A stretch of 5,944 bases of DNA from Campylobacterota bacterium (GTDB lineage Bacteria; Campylobacterota; Campylobacteria; Campylobacterales; Sulfurovaceae). The notes below the pieces were generated by a model that had not been told where the DNA came from, searched no databases, and was given only the letters and a program-made list of their open reading frames with translations. Positions within the stretch are counted from its first letter, which is position 1. Each line of letters begins with the position of its first letter. The DNA lies in assembly GCA_013153675.1 (NCBI GenBank), contig JAADEA010000023.1, positions 1 to 5,944 of the forward strand, written 5' to 3'. The position numbers were made by a program, and so were the translations under genes. Positions 1-5,562 of the stretch are shown in pieces.

Positions 1-246
1 GCATTAGAGATTTTAAATATACCAAATTTTGTAACGCAAGATGAGATTAAAAAAAGATATAAAGAGCTAATTAAAACTAATCATCCAGATTTAAATCAAG
101 ATATAAATTCTAATAATATTCAAAAGATAAATAGAGCATATAATATCTTGATGGAATATATAAAGAATTATCGCTACTCTTTTGATGAAGAAGAGATCTA
201 CAAACAACTTCCAAGTGATGACTATATAAAAAAGTTTAAATTTTAA
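1..246 (+). CDS. J-domain protein, 3' part only (5' end outside window)
   Basis: The first frame is open from base 1 to TAA at 244-246, giving the last 81 residues. It shows a J domain: helix I around ALEILNI, helix II EIKKRYKELIKT, the invariant His-Pro-Asp at visible residues 28-30, then helix III IQKINRAYNILMEYI. In this family the HPD loop contacts DnaK and stimulates its ATPase. Only about 30 residues follow the J domain (acidic, then Lys-rich, ending KKFKF), so there is no Gly/Phe linker, zinc finger or DnaJ C-terminal substrate domain. It is therefore not DnaJ itself but a small J protein or one with its J domain at the C-terminus, as in DjlA-type proteins. The missing N-terminus leaves this open. 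It lies 53 bp upstream of pnp on the same strand, so co-transcription is plausible. The family call is secure; the client is unknown. Confidence 0.85.
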   Translation, partial: ALEILNIPNFVTQDEIKKRYKELIKTNHPDLNQDINSNNIQKINRAYNILMEYIKNYRYSFDEEEIYKQLPSDDYIKKFKF

Positions 247-299
247 ATATTAGAGTTTTTGGCTAAAATTACATTAACAATTAGAAAGGATAGTAGATA

Positions 300-2414
300 A
301 TGGGAGAGATAAAGGTAGATATAGATGTAAATAATTTAAATGAAGAGTATATATTTAACAAGGTAGCAAGACAAGCAGATGGAGCAGTTTTATATAAAAT
401 TAAAAATGCAATTTTACTTGCTGCTGTTACAGTAGATAATAATGAAGTAGAAGAGGAGTTTTTACCTTTAACTGTTCAATATTTAGAAAGAGCATATGCT
501 GCTGCAAAAATTCCAGGAGGATTTGTAAAGAGAGAACAAAAGCCTGGAGATTATGAAACCTTAACTGCAAGAATAGTAGATAGAGCCTTAAGACCTCTTT
601 TCCCAAAAAGTTTTAGATATCCAGTTTTTATTACAATAATGGTTTTAAGTTCTGATTGGGAAGTAGATTTACAGCTTGCAGCACTTCATGCGGCAAATGC
701 TGCTCTTTTAACTTCATCTTTACCAATTAATAAGAGTGTAGCTGGAGTTAGATTGGCAAGAAAAGAGGAGGGGGGATTTTTAATTAATCCTACTCTATCA
801 GAATTAAAAAGTAATACTTTAGATCTATTGGTAGTTGGAAGTGATAGTGATTTAATGATGATTGAGATGAGAACAATTCCTCAAGAGGAGTTAAAAGAGA
901 TAAGAGAAGATGAGTTAATAGAAGCTTTGGATGTAGCCTCTGAGGCTATTAAAAGAGCTACTAATAGATATTTAGAAGATCTTTTGCCTCTTAAAAAAGA
1001 ATTAAGAGAAGATATTGTAGTAAATGAGATTCCAAATCCTTTAGTTCCTATAATAGAAAGTAGATTTAAAGATAAAATCAAAAAGGCTCTAAATAGTTTA
1101 ACAAAGAGTGAAAGAAGTATTGAGTTTGAATATTTAACAAAAGAGATAAAAGAGGAGTTAGAAAGAGAAGGACTTGAATTTACTCAAGATGCATTAGAGG
1201 CTGCTATTTATGAAGTAAGAGGTGGAATAGTAAAGTCTTTATTATTACAAGGAAAAAGGCTTGATGGAAGAAGTTTTAATGAAATTAGACCAATTTCTAT
1301 TGAGACAAATCTTCTTCCTTCTGTTCATGGATCTGCTCTTTTTACAAGAGGTGAGACTCAAGCTTTAGTTACTGTTACAATAGGTGACTCAAAAGATGGG
1401 CAGATGTTTGAACTTTTAACAGATAAGAGTGTACAAAATGAAACATTTATGGTGCATTATAACTTTCCTCCATTTAGTGTGGGAGAGGCAAAACCAATTA
1501 CAGCTCCAAGTAGAAGAGAGCTTGGACATGGAAATTTAGCTAAAAGAGCATTAGAAGCGGTAGTTGAGAAGGATAGTTCTCAAACTATTAGAGTTGTATC
1601 TGAGATTTTAGAGAGTAATGGTTCTTCTTCAATGGCTACTGTATGTGGAGGATCTTTAGCCTTAAAAGCTGCAAATATTAAATTAAAAAAGATGGTAGCT
1701 GGTGTTGCTATGGGGCTTGTAATAAAAGGTGATGAGTATGCTATTTTAACAGATATTATGGGTGTAGAAGATATGCATGGAGATATGGATTTTAAAGTAG
1801 CAGGTACTAAAGATGGAATTACTGCTCTTCAAATGGATATAAAAGTCTCTGGATTGAAAAAAGAGATTTTAAATGATGCTATTAAACAAGCAAAAGAGGC
1901 AAGGGTTAAGATTTTAGAGATTATGGAAGAGGCAAGTAAAGATATAAAGCCAAGTAGTGCGTTGCCAAAGAGTGAATTTTTCCATATAGATCCATCAAAA
2001 ATATCTTTAATTATTGGAAGGGCTGGATCTACTATTAAGGAGATTATCGAAAAATTTGGAGTAAGTATAGATTTAGATAGAGAAAGTGGAAAAGTAAAAG
2101 TTACTGGAGATGATCAAGAGAGTATTGAAGGTGCAAAAGAGCATATTAAAAGAATTGCCACTTCTGATGAGAGAGAAGTTCCTAAATATAAAATAGGTGC
2201 TACATATCATGGAGTAGTAAAAAGAATTGTAGATTTTGGTATGTTTGTAGAACTACCTGGCAATTATGATGCCTTGTTGCATGTCTCAAAACTTGGAGAT
2301 AAGAGCTTGAGTGATTTTAAAGTCGGAGATGAGATAGATGTGGTTGTATTAGATCAAAAAGATAAAAAAATAGAGCTTGCTACATTAGATTATGTTAGAG
2401 AAAATCTAATATAA
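300..2414 (+). CDS. pnp: Polynucleotide phosphorylase (PNPase)
   Basis: Phosphorolytic 3'-5' exoribonuclease that degrades RNA to nucleoside diphosphates; a cytoplasmic trimer in this family. The 704 residues are close to the usual length and carry every domain: first RNase PH core about 10-140, its second half to about 215, helical linker about 240-305, second RNase PH core about 318-530, KH domain about 555-620 with GXXG loop GRAG (573-576), and S1 domain about 630-697. Active-site landmarks are present: RRELGHG at 405-411, phosphate-binding SSS at 442-444, and Asp491, Asp497 and Lys499 in DMHGDMDFK, which align with E. coli Asp486, Asp492 and Lys494, the metal ligands. The start is set by AAAGGA at 285-290, nine bases before ATG. 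A possible -10 (TAAAAT, 264-269) is too weak to list separately. No hairpin terminator follows, only T-rich sequence. I see nothing degenerate in it. Confidence 0.98.
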   Translation: MGEIKVDIDVNNLNEEYIFNKVARQADGAVLYKIKNAILLAAVTVDNNEVEEEFLPLTVQYLERAYAAAKIPGGFVKREQKPGDYETLTARIVDRALRPLFPKSFRYPVFITIMVLSSDWEVDLQLAALHAANAALLTSSLPINKSVAGVRLARKEEGGFLINPTLSELKSNTLDLLVVGSDSDLMMIEMRTIPQEELKEIREDELIEALDVASEAIKRATNRYLEDLLPLKKELREDIVVNEIPNPLVPIIESRFKDKIKKALNSLTKSERSIEFEYLTKEIKEELEREGLEFTQDALEAAIYEVRGGIVKSLLLQGKRLDGRSFNEIRPISIETNLLPSVHGSALFTRGETQALVTVTIGDSKDGQMFELLTDKSVQNETFMVHYNFPPFSVGEAKPITAPSRRELGHGNLAKRALEAVVEKDSSQTIRVVSEILESNGSSSMATVCGGSLALKAANIKLKKMVAGVAMGLVIKGDEYAILTDIMGVEDMHGDMDFKVAGTKDGITALQMDIKVSGLKKEILNDAIKQAKEARVKILEIMEEASKDIKPSSALPKSEFFHIDPSKISLIIGRAGSTIKEIIEKFGVSIDLDRESGKVKVTGDDQESIEGAKEHIKRIATSDEREVPKYKIGATYHGVVKRIVDFGMFVELPGNYDALLHVSKLGDKSLSDFKVGDEIDVVVLDQKDKKIELATLDYVRENLI

Positions 2415-2513
2415 TCTCTCCTTTTTCCCCTTTTTTAGCTTTTTATAATTTAAATAATTTTTATATTTTTTCACTTTTTTGTTCAAATCAACTTTTATTT
2501 ATTTCAAATTAAA

Positions 2514-2519
2514 TATAAT
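2514..2519 (+). promoter_or_regulatory. Promoter -10 box of the SQR-like gene
   Basis: A perfect TATAAT lies 28 bases before the ATG at 2548, preceded by T-rich stretches and no convincing -35. This is usual for sigma-70 promoters in Campylobacterota. The inferred transcript start is near 2526, giving a short leader with a strong ribosome site (AGAAGGAG, 2533-2540). The in-frame ATG at 2521 and TTG at 2479 fall before that start, which argues against the longer forms. Confidence 0.7.
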
Positions 2520-2547
2520 TATGCAAAATATAAGAAGGAGTTATTAT

Positions 2548-3711
2548 ATGAGCAGAGTTTTAGTTTTAGGTGGAGGATTTGCTGGAATTGAAGCTTCAAT
2601 ATTTTTAAGAAAATATGGCTTTGATGTTACATTAGTTTCAAATAGAGACTATTTTTATATCTATCCCACATCAATTTGGGTACCAACGGGAGAAGCAACT
2701 TTTGAAGATGTATCTATTCCTTTAAGTGAGTTGAGTAAGGCTCATGGTTTTGATGTGATAATAGATGAAATTGTTGAAATTAAAGCAAAAGAGCTAAAAG
2801 CTATTGGAAAGAGTGGTGAATATAGTGGAGACTATTTAGTAGTTGCAATTGGAAGTGGTAAGGTAAAGCATGAGGGAAGTGAATATTTCTTATCTATTTG
2901 TGGAGAACCAGAAGAGTCTTTAGAGATTAAAAAAAGAATTGATGAATTAATCTCAAAAGGTGGTGGTAAGATAGCAATGGGATTTGGAGGTAATCCAAAA
3001 GATCCAAGTAATGTAAGAGGTGGTCCAGCTTTTGAGGTTTTATTTAATGTTCATCATAAATTAAAAAAGCTTGGCATTAGAGATAAATTTGAATTAACTT
3101 TTTTTGCTCCAATGGAAAAACCAGGAGCAAGAATGGGAGAGCAAGCACTAAAAATGATGGATATCTTTTTTAAAAAATTAAATATTAATAAACATTTTGG
3201 CAAAAAGATCAAAAGATTTGAAGCTGATGGAGTAGTATTTGAGGATGATTCTAAATTGCTAAGTGATTTTACAATGTTTATTCCAGCTGGAGATGGACAT
3301 AGAGTGTTTCAAAATAGTGACTTACCACTAAATGAGGCAGGATTGGTAAAAATTAATGATTATTGTGAAGTAGAAGGTTTAGATAATGTATATGCAATTG
3401 GAGATTCAGCAGAACTTTTAGGACCAGATTGGAGAGCAAAACAAGGTCATATTGCAGAAGTAATGGCAAGAAATACAGCTTTTAATATAAAAGCTAAAAG
3501 TGAAGGAAGTAGCCAAAGAAAAGGATATAGAGACCATTTGAATATTTTATGTGTAATGGATAGTGGAGATGGAGCTGCATTTGTATATAGGAATGATAAA
3601 GGTGGTAAAATGATACCTCTTCCAATTATTGGTCATTGGATTAAAAAAGCATGGGGATTTTATTGTAGATATTCAAAACTTGGAAAAATTCCAAGAATAC
3701 CAGGAATGTAA
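2548..3711 (+). CDS. FAD-dependent oxidoreductase of the sulfide:quinone oxidoreductase family
   Basis: 387 residues from ATG 2548, chosen because AGAAGGAG ends seven bases upstream and a -10 box lies at 2514-2519; upstream in-frame starts would add 23 residues of unlikely sequence. Domains: N-terminal FAD-binding fold with LGGGFAG (7-13), the second FAD motif NVYAIGD (280-286), and an amphipathic, basic C-terminus (about 360-387) like the membrane-anchoring tail of SQR. Collinearity with Aquifex SQR, from memory, is good: SICGEPEESLE matches the Cys124 segment, FTMFIPA and KQGHIAEVMA are typical, and ILCVMDSGDGAAF matches the Cys347 segment, giving Cys118 and Cys335. The segment that should carry Cys156 reads VRGGPAFE, with Arg157 in its place. 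SQR passes sulfide electrons through FAD to quinone using a Cys156-Cys347 pair, so sulfide oxidation cannot be assumed here. It could act on another substrate, or be an NDH-2-like or FCSD-like enzyme. No signal peptide is seen. Confidence 0.85.
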   Translation: MSRVLVLGGGFAGIEASIFLRKYGFDVTLVSNRDYFYIYPTSIWVPTGEATFEDVSIPLSELSKAHGFDVIIDEIVEIKAKELKAIGKSGEYSGDYLVVAIGSGKVKHEGSEYFLSICGEPEESLEIKKRIDELISKGGGKIAMGFGGNPKDPSNVRGGPAFEVLFNVHHKLKKLGIRDKFELTFFAPMEKPGARMGEQALKMMDIFFKKLNINKHFGKKIKRFEADGVVFEDDSKLLSDFTMFIPAGDGHRVFQNSDLPLNEAGLVKINDYCEVEGLDNVYAIGDSAELLGPDWRAKQGHIAEVMARNTAFNIKAKSEGSSQRKGYRDHLNILCVMDSGDGAAFVYRNDKGGKMIPLPIIGHWIKKAWGFYCRYSKLGKIPRIPGM

Positions 3712-3730
3712 AAGGAGTTTTTCTCCTTTT
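3710..3730. terminator. Bidirectional hairpin terminator between convergent genes
   Basis: AAAAGGAG (3710-3717), loop TTTTT, CTCCTTTT (3723-3730): a perfect 8-bp stem. Its A-rich and T-rich arms give a T-tract on the 3' side on either strand. The left arm overlaps the stop codon of the SQR-like gene (3709-3711) and the right arm overlaps the stop of the transpeptidase gene (3729-3731), so one element ends both transcripts. Confidence 0.8.
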
Positions 3731-4283
3731 ATCTTAAATTAAACCTTAAAAGATCTTCTTTTGCAAAAGGCATATAACTATGTCTTGTAACTACTACTTT
3801 AGTATCTCCAATTTTTGCCCAATGAAAAATAACTGGTATATCTTTGGGAGCAATATGAATACATCCATGAGACATCCAATTTACACTTCCCATATGTAGA
3901 GCATGCCCTTGTCTTGTAAAAAAGATGCTAAAATCCATATTGTTTATACCATCTTCATCTGGATATTTTTTTGACATATAATATCTCTTTTTATCTAATA
4001 CAGTATAGATTCCAGAAGGAGTTTTATAATCATCTGCACCAGAAGTAATAATACCAGTCCACCAAACTATTCCATCTCTATCTACTGCATAAAATCTACC
4101 ATCACTTCCTTTTTCTCTTACAGATACTACAATAAATTCTTTTCCTAATAGATCTACTACTCTTGATTGACCATTTTCAATTACTTCAAATTTTGTTTTA
4201 CTCAAAGGTATTACTTCTCTTGCAAATATAAAAGTAGTTATTAAAAAAAATAGCAAAAGTGCAACTACACCTCTTTGTCTCAT
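3729..4283 (-). CDS. Small exported L,D-transpeptidase (YkuD domain)
   Basis: 184 residues. Residues 1-21 form a signal peptide: Arg2 and Arg4, a hydrophobic run VVALLLFFLITTFIF, and probable cleavage after Ala21, so it acts in the periplasm. The rest is a YkuD domain: TPSGIYTV at 88-95, His127/His130 in HALHMG, and SHGCIHI at 138-144 with nucleophile Cys141. This family makes 3-3 peptide cross-links in peptidoglycan or attaches other groups to it; some members trim peptides instead. Family members usually have Arg or Asn after GCI/GCH, whereas this one has His143. It lacks the extra N-terminal and NTF2-like domains of the longer Csd6/Pgp2 carboxypeptidases that set helical cell shape, so I do not equate them. 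The start ATG is supported by AAAAGG (plus-strand 4292-4297) eight bases away. It is read divergently from atpE and converges on the SQR-like gene. The specific substrate is unknown. Confidence 0.88.
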   Translation of the reverse strand: MRQRGVVALLLFFLITTFIFAREVIPLSKTKFEVIENGQSRVVDLLGKEFIVVSVREKGSDGRFYAVDRDGIVWWTGIITSGADDYKTPSGIYTVLDKKRYYMSKKYPDEDGINNMDFSIFFTRQGHALHMGSVNWMSHGCIHIAPKDIPVIFHWAKIGDTKVVVTRHSYMPFAKEDLLRFNLR

Positions 4284-4346
4284 CTTTTTTGCCTTTTATT
4301 AAACTTATATTAATAATTGTATCAAAAATATTTCAACTATCTACTT

Positions 4347-4352
4347 ATTATA
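4347..4352 (-). promoter_or_regulatory. Probable -10 box of the L,D-transpeptidase gene
   Basis: TATAAT read on the minus strand, 63 bases upstream of the transpeptidase ATG, in a very AT-rich stretch with no clear -35. It sits about 25 bp from the atpE -10 box on the other strand, so the two divergent promoters share upstream DNA. A second candidate (TAATAT-like, near 4306-4312) cannot be excluded. Confidence 0.5.
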
Positions 4353-4376
4353 AAAAATTATTAATTTAAACTTCTG

Positions 4377-4382
4377 TATAAT
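4377..4382 (+). promoter_or_regulatory. Promoter -10 box of atpE
   Basis: A perfect TATAAT immediately preceded by TG. The usual six to seven base spacing places the transcript start at about 4388-4390, exactly where the 5' arm of the leader stem begins. The leader would then be about 79 nt. No -35 hexamer is evident; upstream sequence is A/T tracts. Confidence 0.7.
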
Positions 4383-4387
4383 AAAGC

Positions 4388-4441
4388 GCTCTATTTAGGT
4401 GATAAGTAGGGATACGCAAGCCGAACGGATCTAAATAGGGC
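4388..4441 (+). ncRNA. Structured 5' leader of atpE (candidate cis-regulatory RNA)
   Basis: Bases 4388-4398 (GCTCTATTTAG) pair with 4431-4441 (CTAAATAGGGC) to form an 11-bp stem with one G-T wobble. It encloses 32 nt (4399-4430) that are purine-rich and clearly richer in G+C than the surrounding intergenic DNA. Inside, GTA-GGGA-TAC (4406-4415) can make a small hairpin, CC-GAAC-GG (4421-4428) another, and GG near 4409-4411 could pair with CC at 4421-4422 as a pseudoknot. The inferred transcript begins at the base of the stem. The ribosome site AAAAGGG (4455-4461) lies downstream and is not obviously sequestered. I compared it mentally with common riboswitch consensus sequences (c-di-GMP, fluoride, TPP, preQ1, SAM, guanidine) and found no match. 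Either a regulatory RNA or a 5' hairpin that stabilises an abundant mRNA would fit; the function is not shown. Confidence 0.6.
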
Positions 4442-4467
4442 AAAATAATAATTTAAAAGGGTTAGTA

Positions 4468-4776
4468 ATGAAAAAGGTATTAGCACTATTTTTTATTTTT
4501 GGTGCATTTGCTTTTGCAGGTGAAGAAGGTGGAAAGAGTATGATTCAAGCTTACTCTGTAATTGCAGCTGGTGTTGGTTTAGGACTTGCAGCTCTTGGTG
4601 GAGCAATTGGTATGGGTCATACTGCAGCTGCTACAATTGCTGGAACTGCAAGAAATCCAGGACTTGGTGGAAAATTAATGACTACAATGTTTATTGCTCT
4701 TGCGATGATTGAAGCGCAAGTTATTTATACATTGGTAATTGCTCTAATTGCTCTTTATGCAAATCCTTTTCTTTAA
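4468..4776 (+). CDS. atpE: F-type ATP synthase subunit c (F0 rotor ring)
   Basis: 102 residues. Subunit c forms the membrane rotor ring that couples ion flow to ATP synthesis. Two transmembrane helices (about 27-58 and 68-99) flank the polar loop ARNPG (61-65), and the essential carboxylate is Glu82 in MIEAQVIY. Against the Na+-binding ring of Ilyobacter, Gln32 is replaced by Met49 and the Ser66-Thr67 pair by Ala83-Gln84, so proton coupling is predicted. His51 near the helix I binding face is notable. Residues 1-17 (MKKVLALFFIFGAFAFA) look like a cleavable signal peptide and make the protein longer than the typical 70-90 residue c subunit; such an extension is usual in Campylobacterota. The start is set by AAAAGGG, six bases upstream. 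The gene stands alone, as is typical of this phylum, where the other atp genes lie elsewhere. It has its own promoter and structured leader. Confidence 0.97.
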   Translation: MKKVLALFFIFGAFAFAGEEGGKSMIQAYSVIAAGVGLGLAALGGAIGMGHTAAATIAGTARNPGLGGKLMTTMFIALAMIEAQVIYTLVIALIALYANPFL

Positions 4777-4787
4777 TAGATCTTAAG

Positions 4788-4812
4788 GGGAGAGAAGATA
4801 TAATTCTCTCCC
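4788..4812 (+). terminator. Hairpin after atpE
   Basis: GGGAGAGAA (4788-4796) pairs perfectly with TTCTCTCCC (4804-4812) around the loop GATATAA. This 9-bp stem starts 11 bases after the atpE stop. The sequence after the stem is AAAATCTTCTTATT, not a clean T-run, so it may be a leaky terminator or a 3'-end stabiliser rather than a strong stop. Confidence 0.55.
4799..4804 (+). promoter_or_regulatory. Probable -10 box of tRNA-Leu
   Basis: A perfect TATAAT located in the loop and first right-arm base of the atpE hairpin. It predicts a transcript start at about 4811 and a leader of about 16 nt before the tRNA 5' end at 4827. There is no recognisable -35. Confidence 0.5.
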
Positions 4813-4826
4813 AAAATCTTCTTATT

Positions 4827-4913
<87 letters not shown>

Positions 4914-4920
4914 TCTCTTT

Positions 4921-4942
4921 ATAAAATAATTTTTTATTTTAT
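4921..4942 (+). terminator. AT-only hairpin after tRNA-Leu, weak terminator candidate
   Basis: ATAAAATAA (4921-4929), loop TTTT, TTATTTTAT (4934-4942): a perfect 9-bp stem made only of A-T pairs, seven bases past the tRNA CCA. With no G-C pairs it would be a poor intrinsic terminator, and such palindromes arise easily in DNA this AT-rich. Confidence 0.3.
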
Positions 4943-5218
4943 CAATTCTAATATACCTTTAAATAAATCTCTTTTATTTTTATCTATAATTAATAATTTT
5001 TTATAGCATATCTATAAACTTATAGCTTCTAAATCTAAAAATATAGAATTTTTGGAGATTTTTTTTTTTAAAAAAACATTTTTTAGCCTATTAGGTAATA
5101 AATATTCCCATAAAGTGGATATAAGATAATGTAAAAGCTTTTTGTTAATTTCCCTCTTTTTTACACATTTTTTACATATTTTTATAAATAATTCGGTTTT
5201 GTGGGCTTTGCTTAATCT
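4934..5218 (-). pseudogene. Possible remnant of an unidentified gene (open frame without start, one internal stop)
   Basis: On the minus strand, one frame runs 68 sense codons from 5218 to 5015, meets TAG at 5014-5012, then continues 25 codons to TAA at 4936-4934. There is no ATG, GTG or TTG in the first part, and the frame follows directly on a TAA at 5221-5219. The conceptual protein is lysine/leucine-rich, with a CxxC pair (FIKICKKCVKKREINKK) and stretches such as HYLISTLWEYLLPN and LDLEAIS. An A11 run lies inside the frame. In sequence this AT-rich a stop would be expected about every ten codons, so the length is suggestive, yet composition alone favours K, I, L, F and N. I recognise no family. 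It may be a decayed gene, or chance. Nothing else gene-like is seen in the 364-base gap 4914-5277. Confidence 0.3.
5059..5076. repeat. Homopolymer tract T11-A7
   Basis: Eleven T followed directly by seven A. The run lies in the intergenic gap, inside the broken minus-strand frame. Such tracts are slippage-prone and also bend or stiffen DNA. It is too far from the hup promoter (about 160 bp) for an obvious regulatory role. Confidence 0.8.
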
Positions 5219-5237
5219 TTATCTAAGAATAGTATCT

Positions 5238-5243
5238 TATAAT
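5238..5243 (+). promoter_or_regulatory. Promoter -10 box of hup
   Basis: A perfect TATAAT 34 bases before the hup ATG, preceded by AT-rich DNA with no clear -35. The inferred start near 5250 gives a leader of about 28 nt containing the ribosome site AAAAGGG (5262-5268). Confidence 0.65.
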
Positions 5244-5277
5244 TTCCATATCTATTTTAGTAAAAGGGTAGAAAAAG

Positions 5278-5562
5278 ATGACTAAAGCTGAATTCATAGA
5301 ACTTATAAAAGAAAAGGGTGGCTTTGAGAGTAAAGCTGCTGCAGAGAGAGCTACAAATGCTTTTTTAGAGAGCATTACTGAGGTATTAAAAAAGGGTGAT
5401 AGTATTGCCTTTGTTGGATTTGGGACTTTTAGCGTAGTAGATGTTCCAGAAAAGAGTGGAAAAGTTCCTGGAAGCAATAAGACTTACTTTAAGCCTGCTC
5501 ATAAAGCTCCTAAATTTAAAGCAGGTAAATATTTAAAAGAGGCTGTTGCCTCAGGAAAGTAG
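5278..5562 (+). CDS. hup: HU family nucleoid DNA-binding protein
   Basis: 94 residues, the normal HU length. HU dimers bend and coat DNA with two beta arms, shaping the nucleoid and helping replication and recombination. Helical body 1-40 (MTKAEFIELIKEKGG...), then the signature GFGTF at 47-51, the arm with Pro64 at its tip (GKVPGSNKTY, 61-70), and PKFKAGKYLKEAV at 78-90. In most bacteria the tip reads GRNP; here it is GKVPGSNK, as I recall for Helicobacter HU, and Campylobacter also has a VP tip. The intercalating proline is kept but the arm arginines are missing. IHF is less likely given the sequence and the single standalone gene. The start is supported by AAAAGGG nine bases upstream. The gene has its own promoter and converges on dnaJ, whose stop codon lies nine bases past the hup stop. 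Confidence 0.95.
   Translation: MTKAEFIELIKEKGGFESKAAAERATNAFLESITEVLKKGDSIAFVGFGTFSVVDVPEKSGKVPGSNKTYFKPAHKAPKFKAGKYLKEAVASGK

Noticed and set aside
881..1081. 66-codon open frame on the minus strand within pnp
   Set aside because: It lies wholly inside a well-conserved pnp coding region, has no ribosome site, and its serine/leucine-rich translation is the antisense of Lys/Glu-rich helices.
2479..2547. N-terminal extension of the SQR-like protein from TTG 2479 or ATG 2521
   Set aside because: The -10 box at 2514-2519 and the strong ribosome site at 2533-2540 both point to ATG 2548, and the family begins with the FAD motif right after that Met.
4388..4441. The atpE leader as a c-di-GMP (GEMM) riboswitch, because ACGCAAGCC resembles its ACGCAAAGCC
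   Set aside because: The first half of the aptamer (GGGCAAACC hairpin) and the second paired stem are absent and the element is too short.
4388..4441. The atpE leader as a hammerhead ribozyme, because of GTGATAAG and CGAAC
   Set aside because: The invariant CUGAUGA and GAAA core and the three-stem layout are not present.
4914..5277. Integrated element or attachment-site repeat beside tRNA-Leu
   Set aside because: I see no copy of the tRNA 3' end further down the gap and no integrase; only a possible gene remnant is there.
5223..5477. 84-codon minus-strand open frame covering the start of hup
   Set aside because: It is antisense to a clear HU gene and its promoter, and the translation resembles no family.
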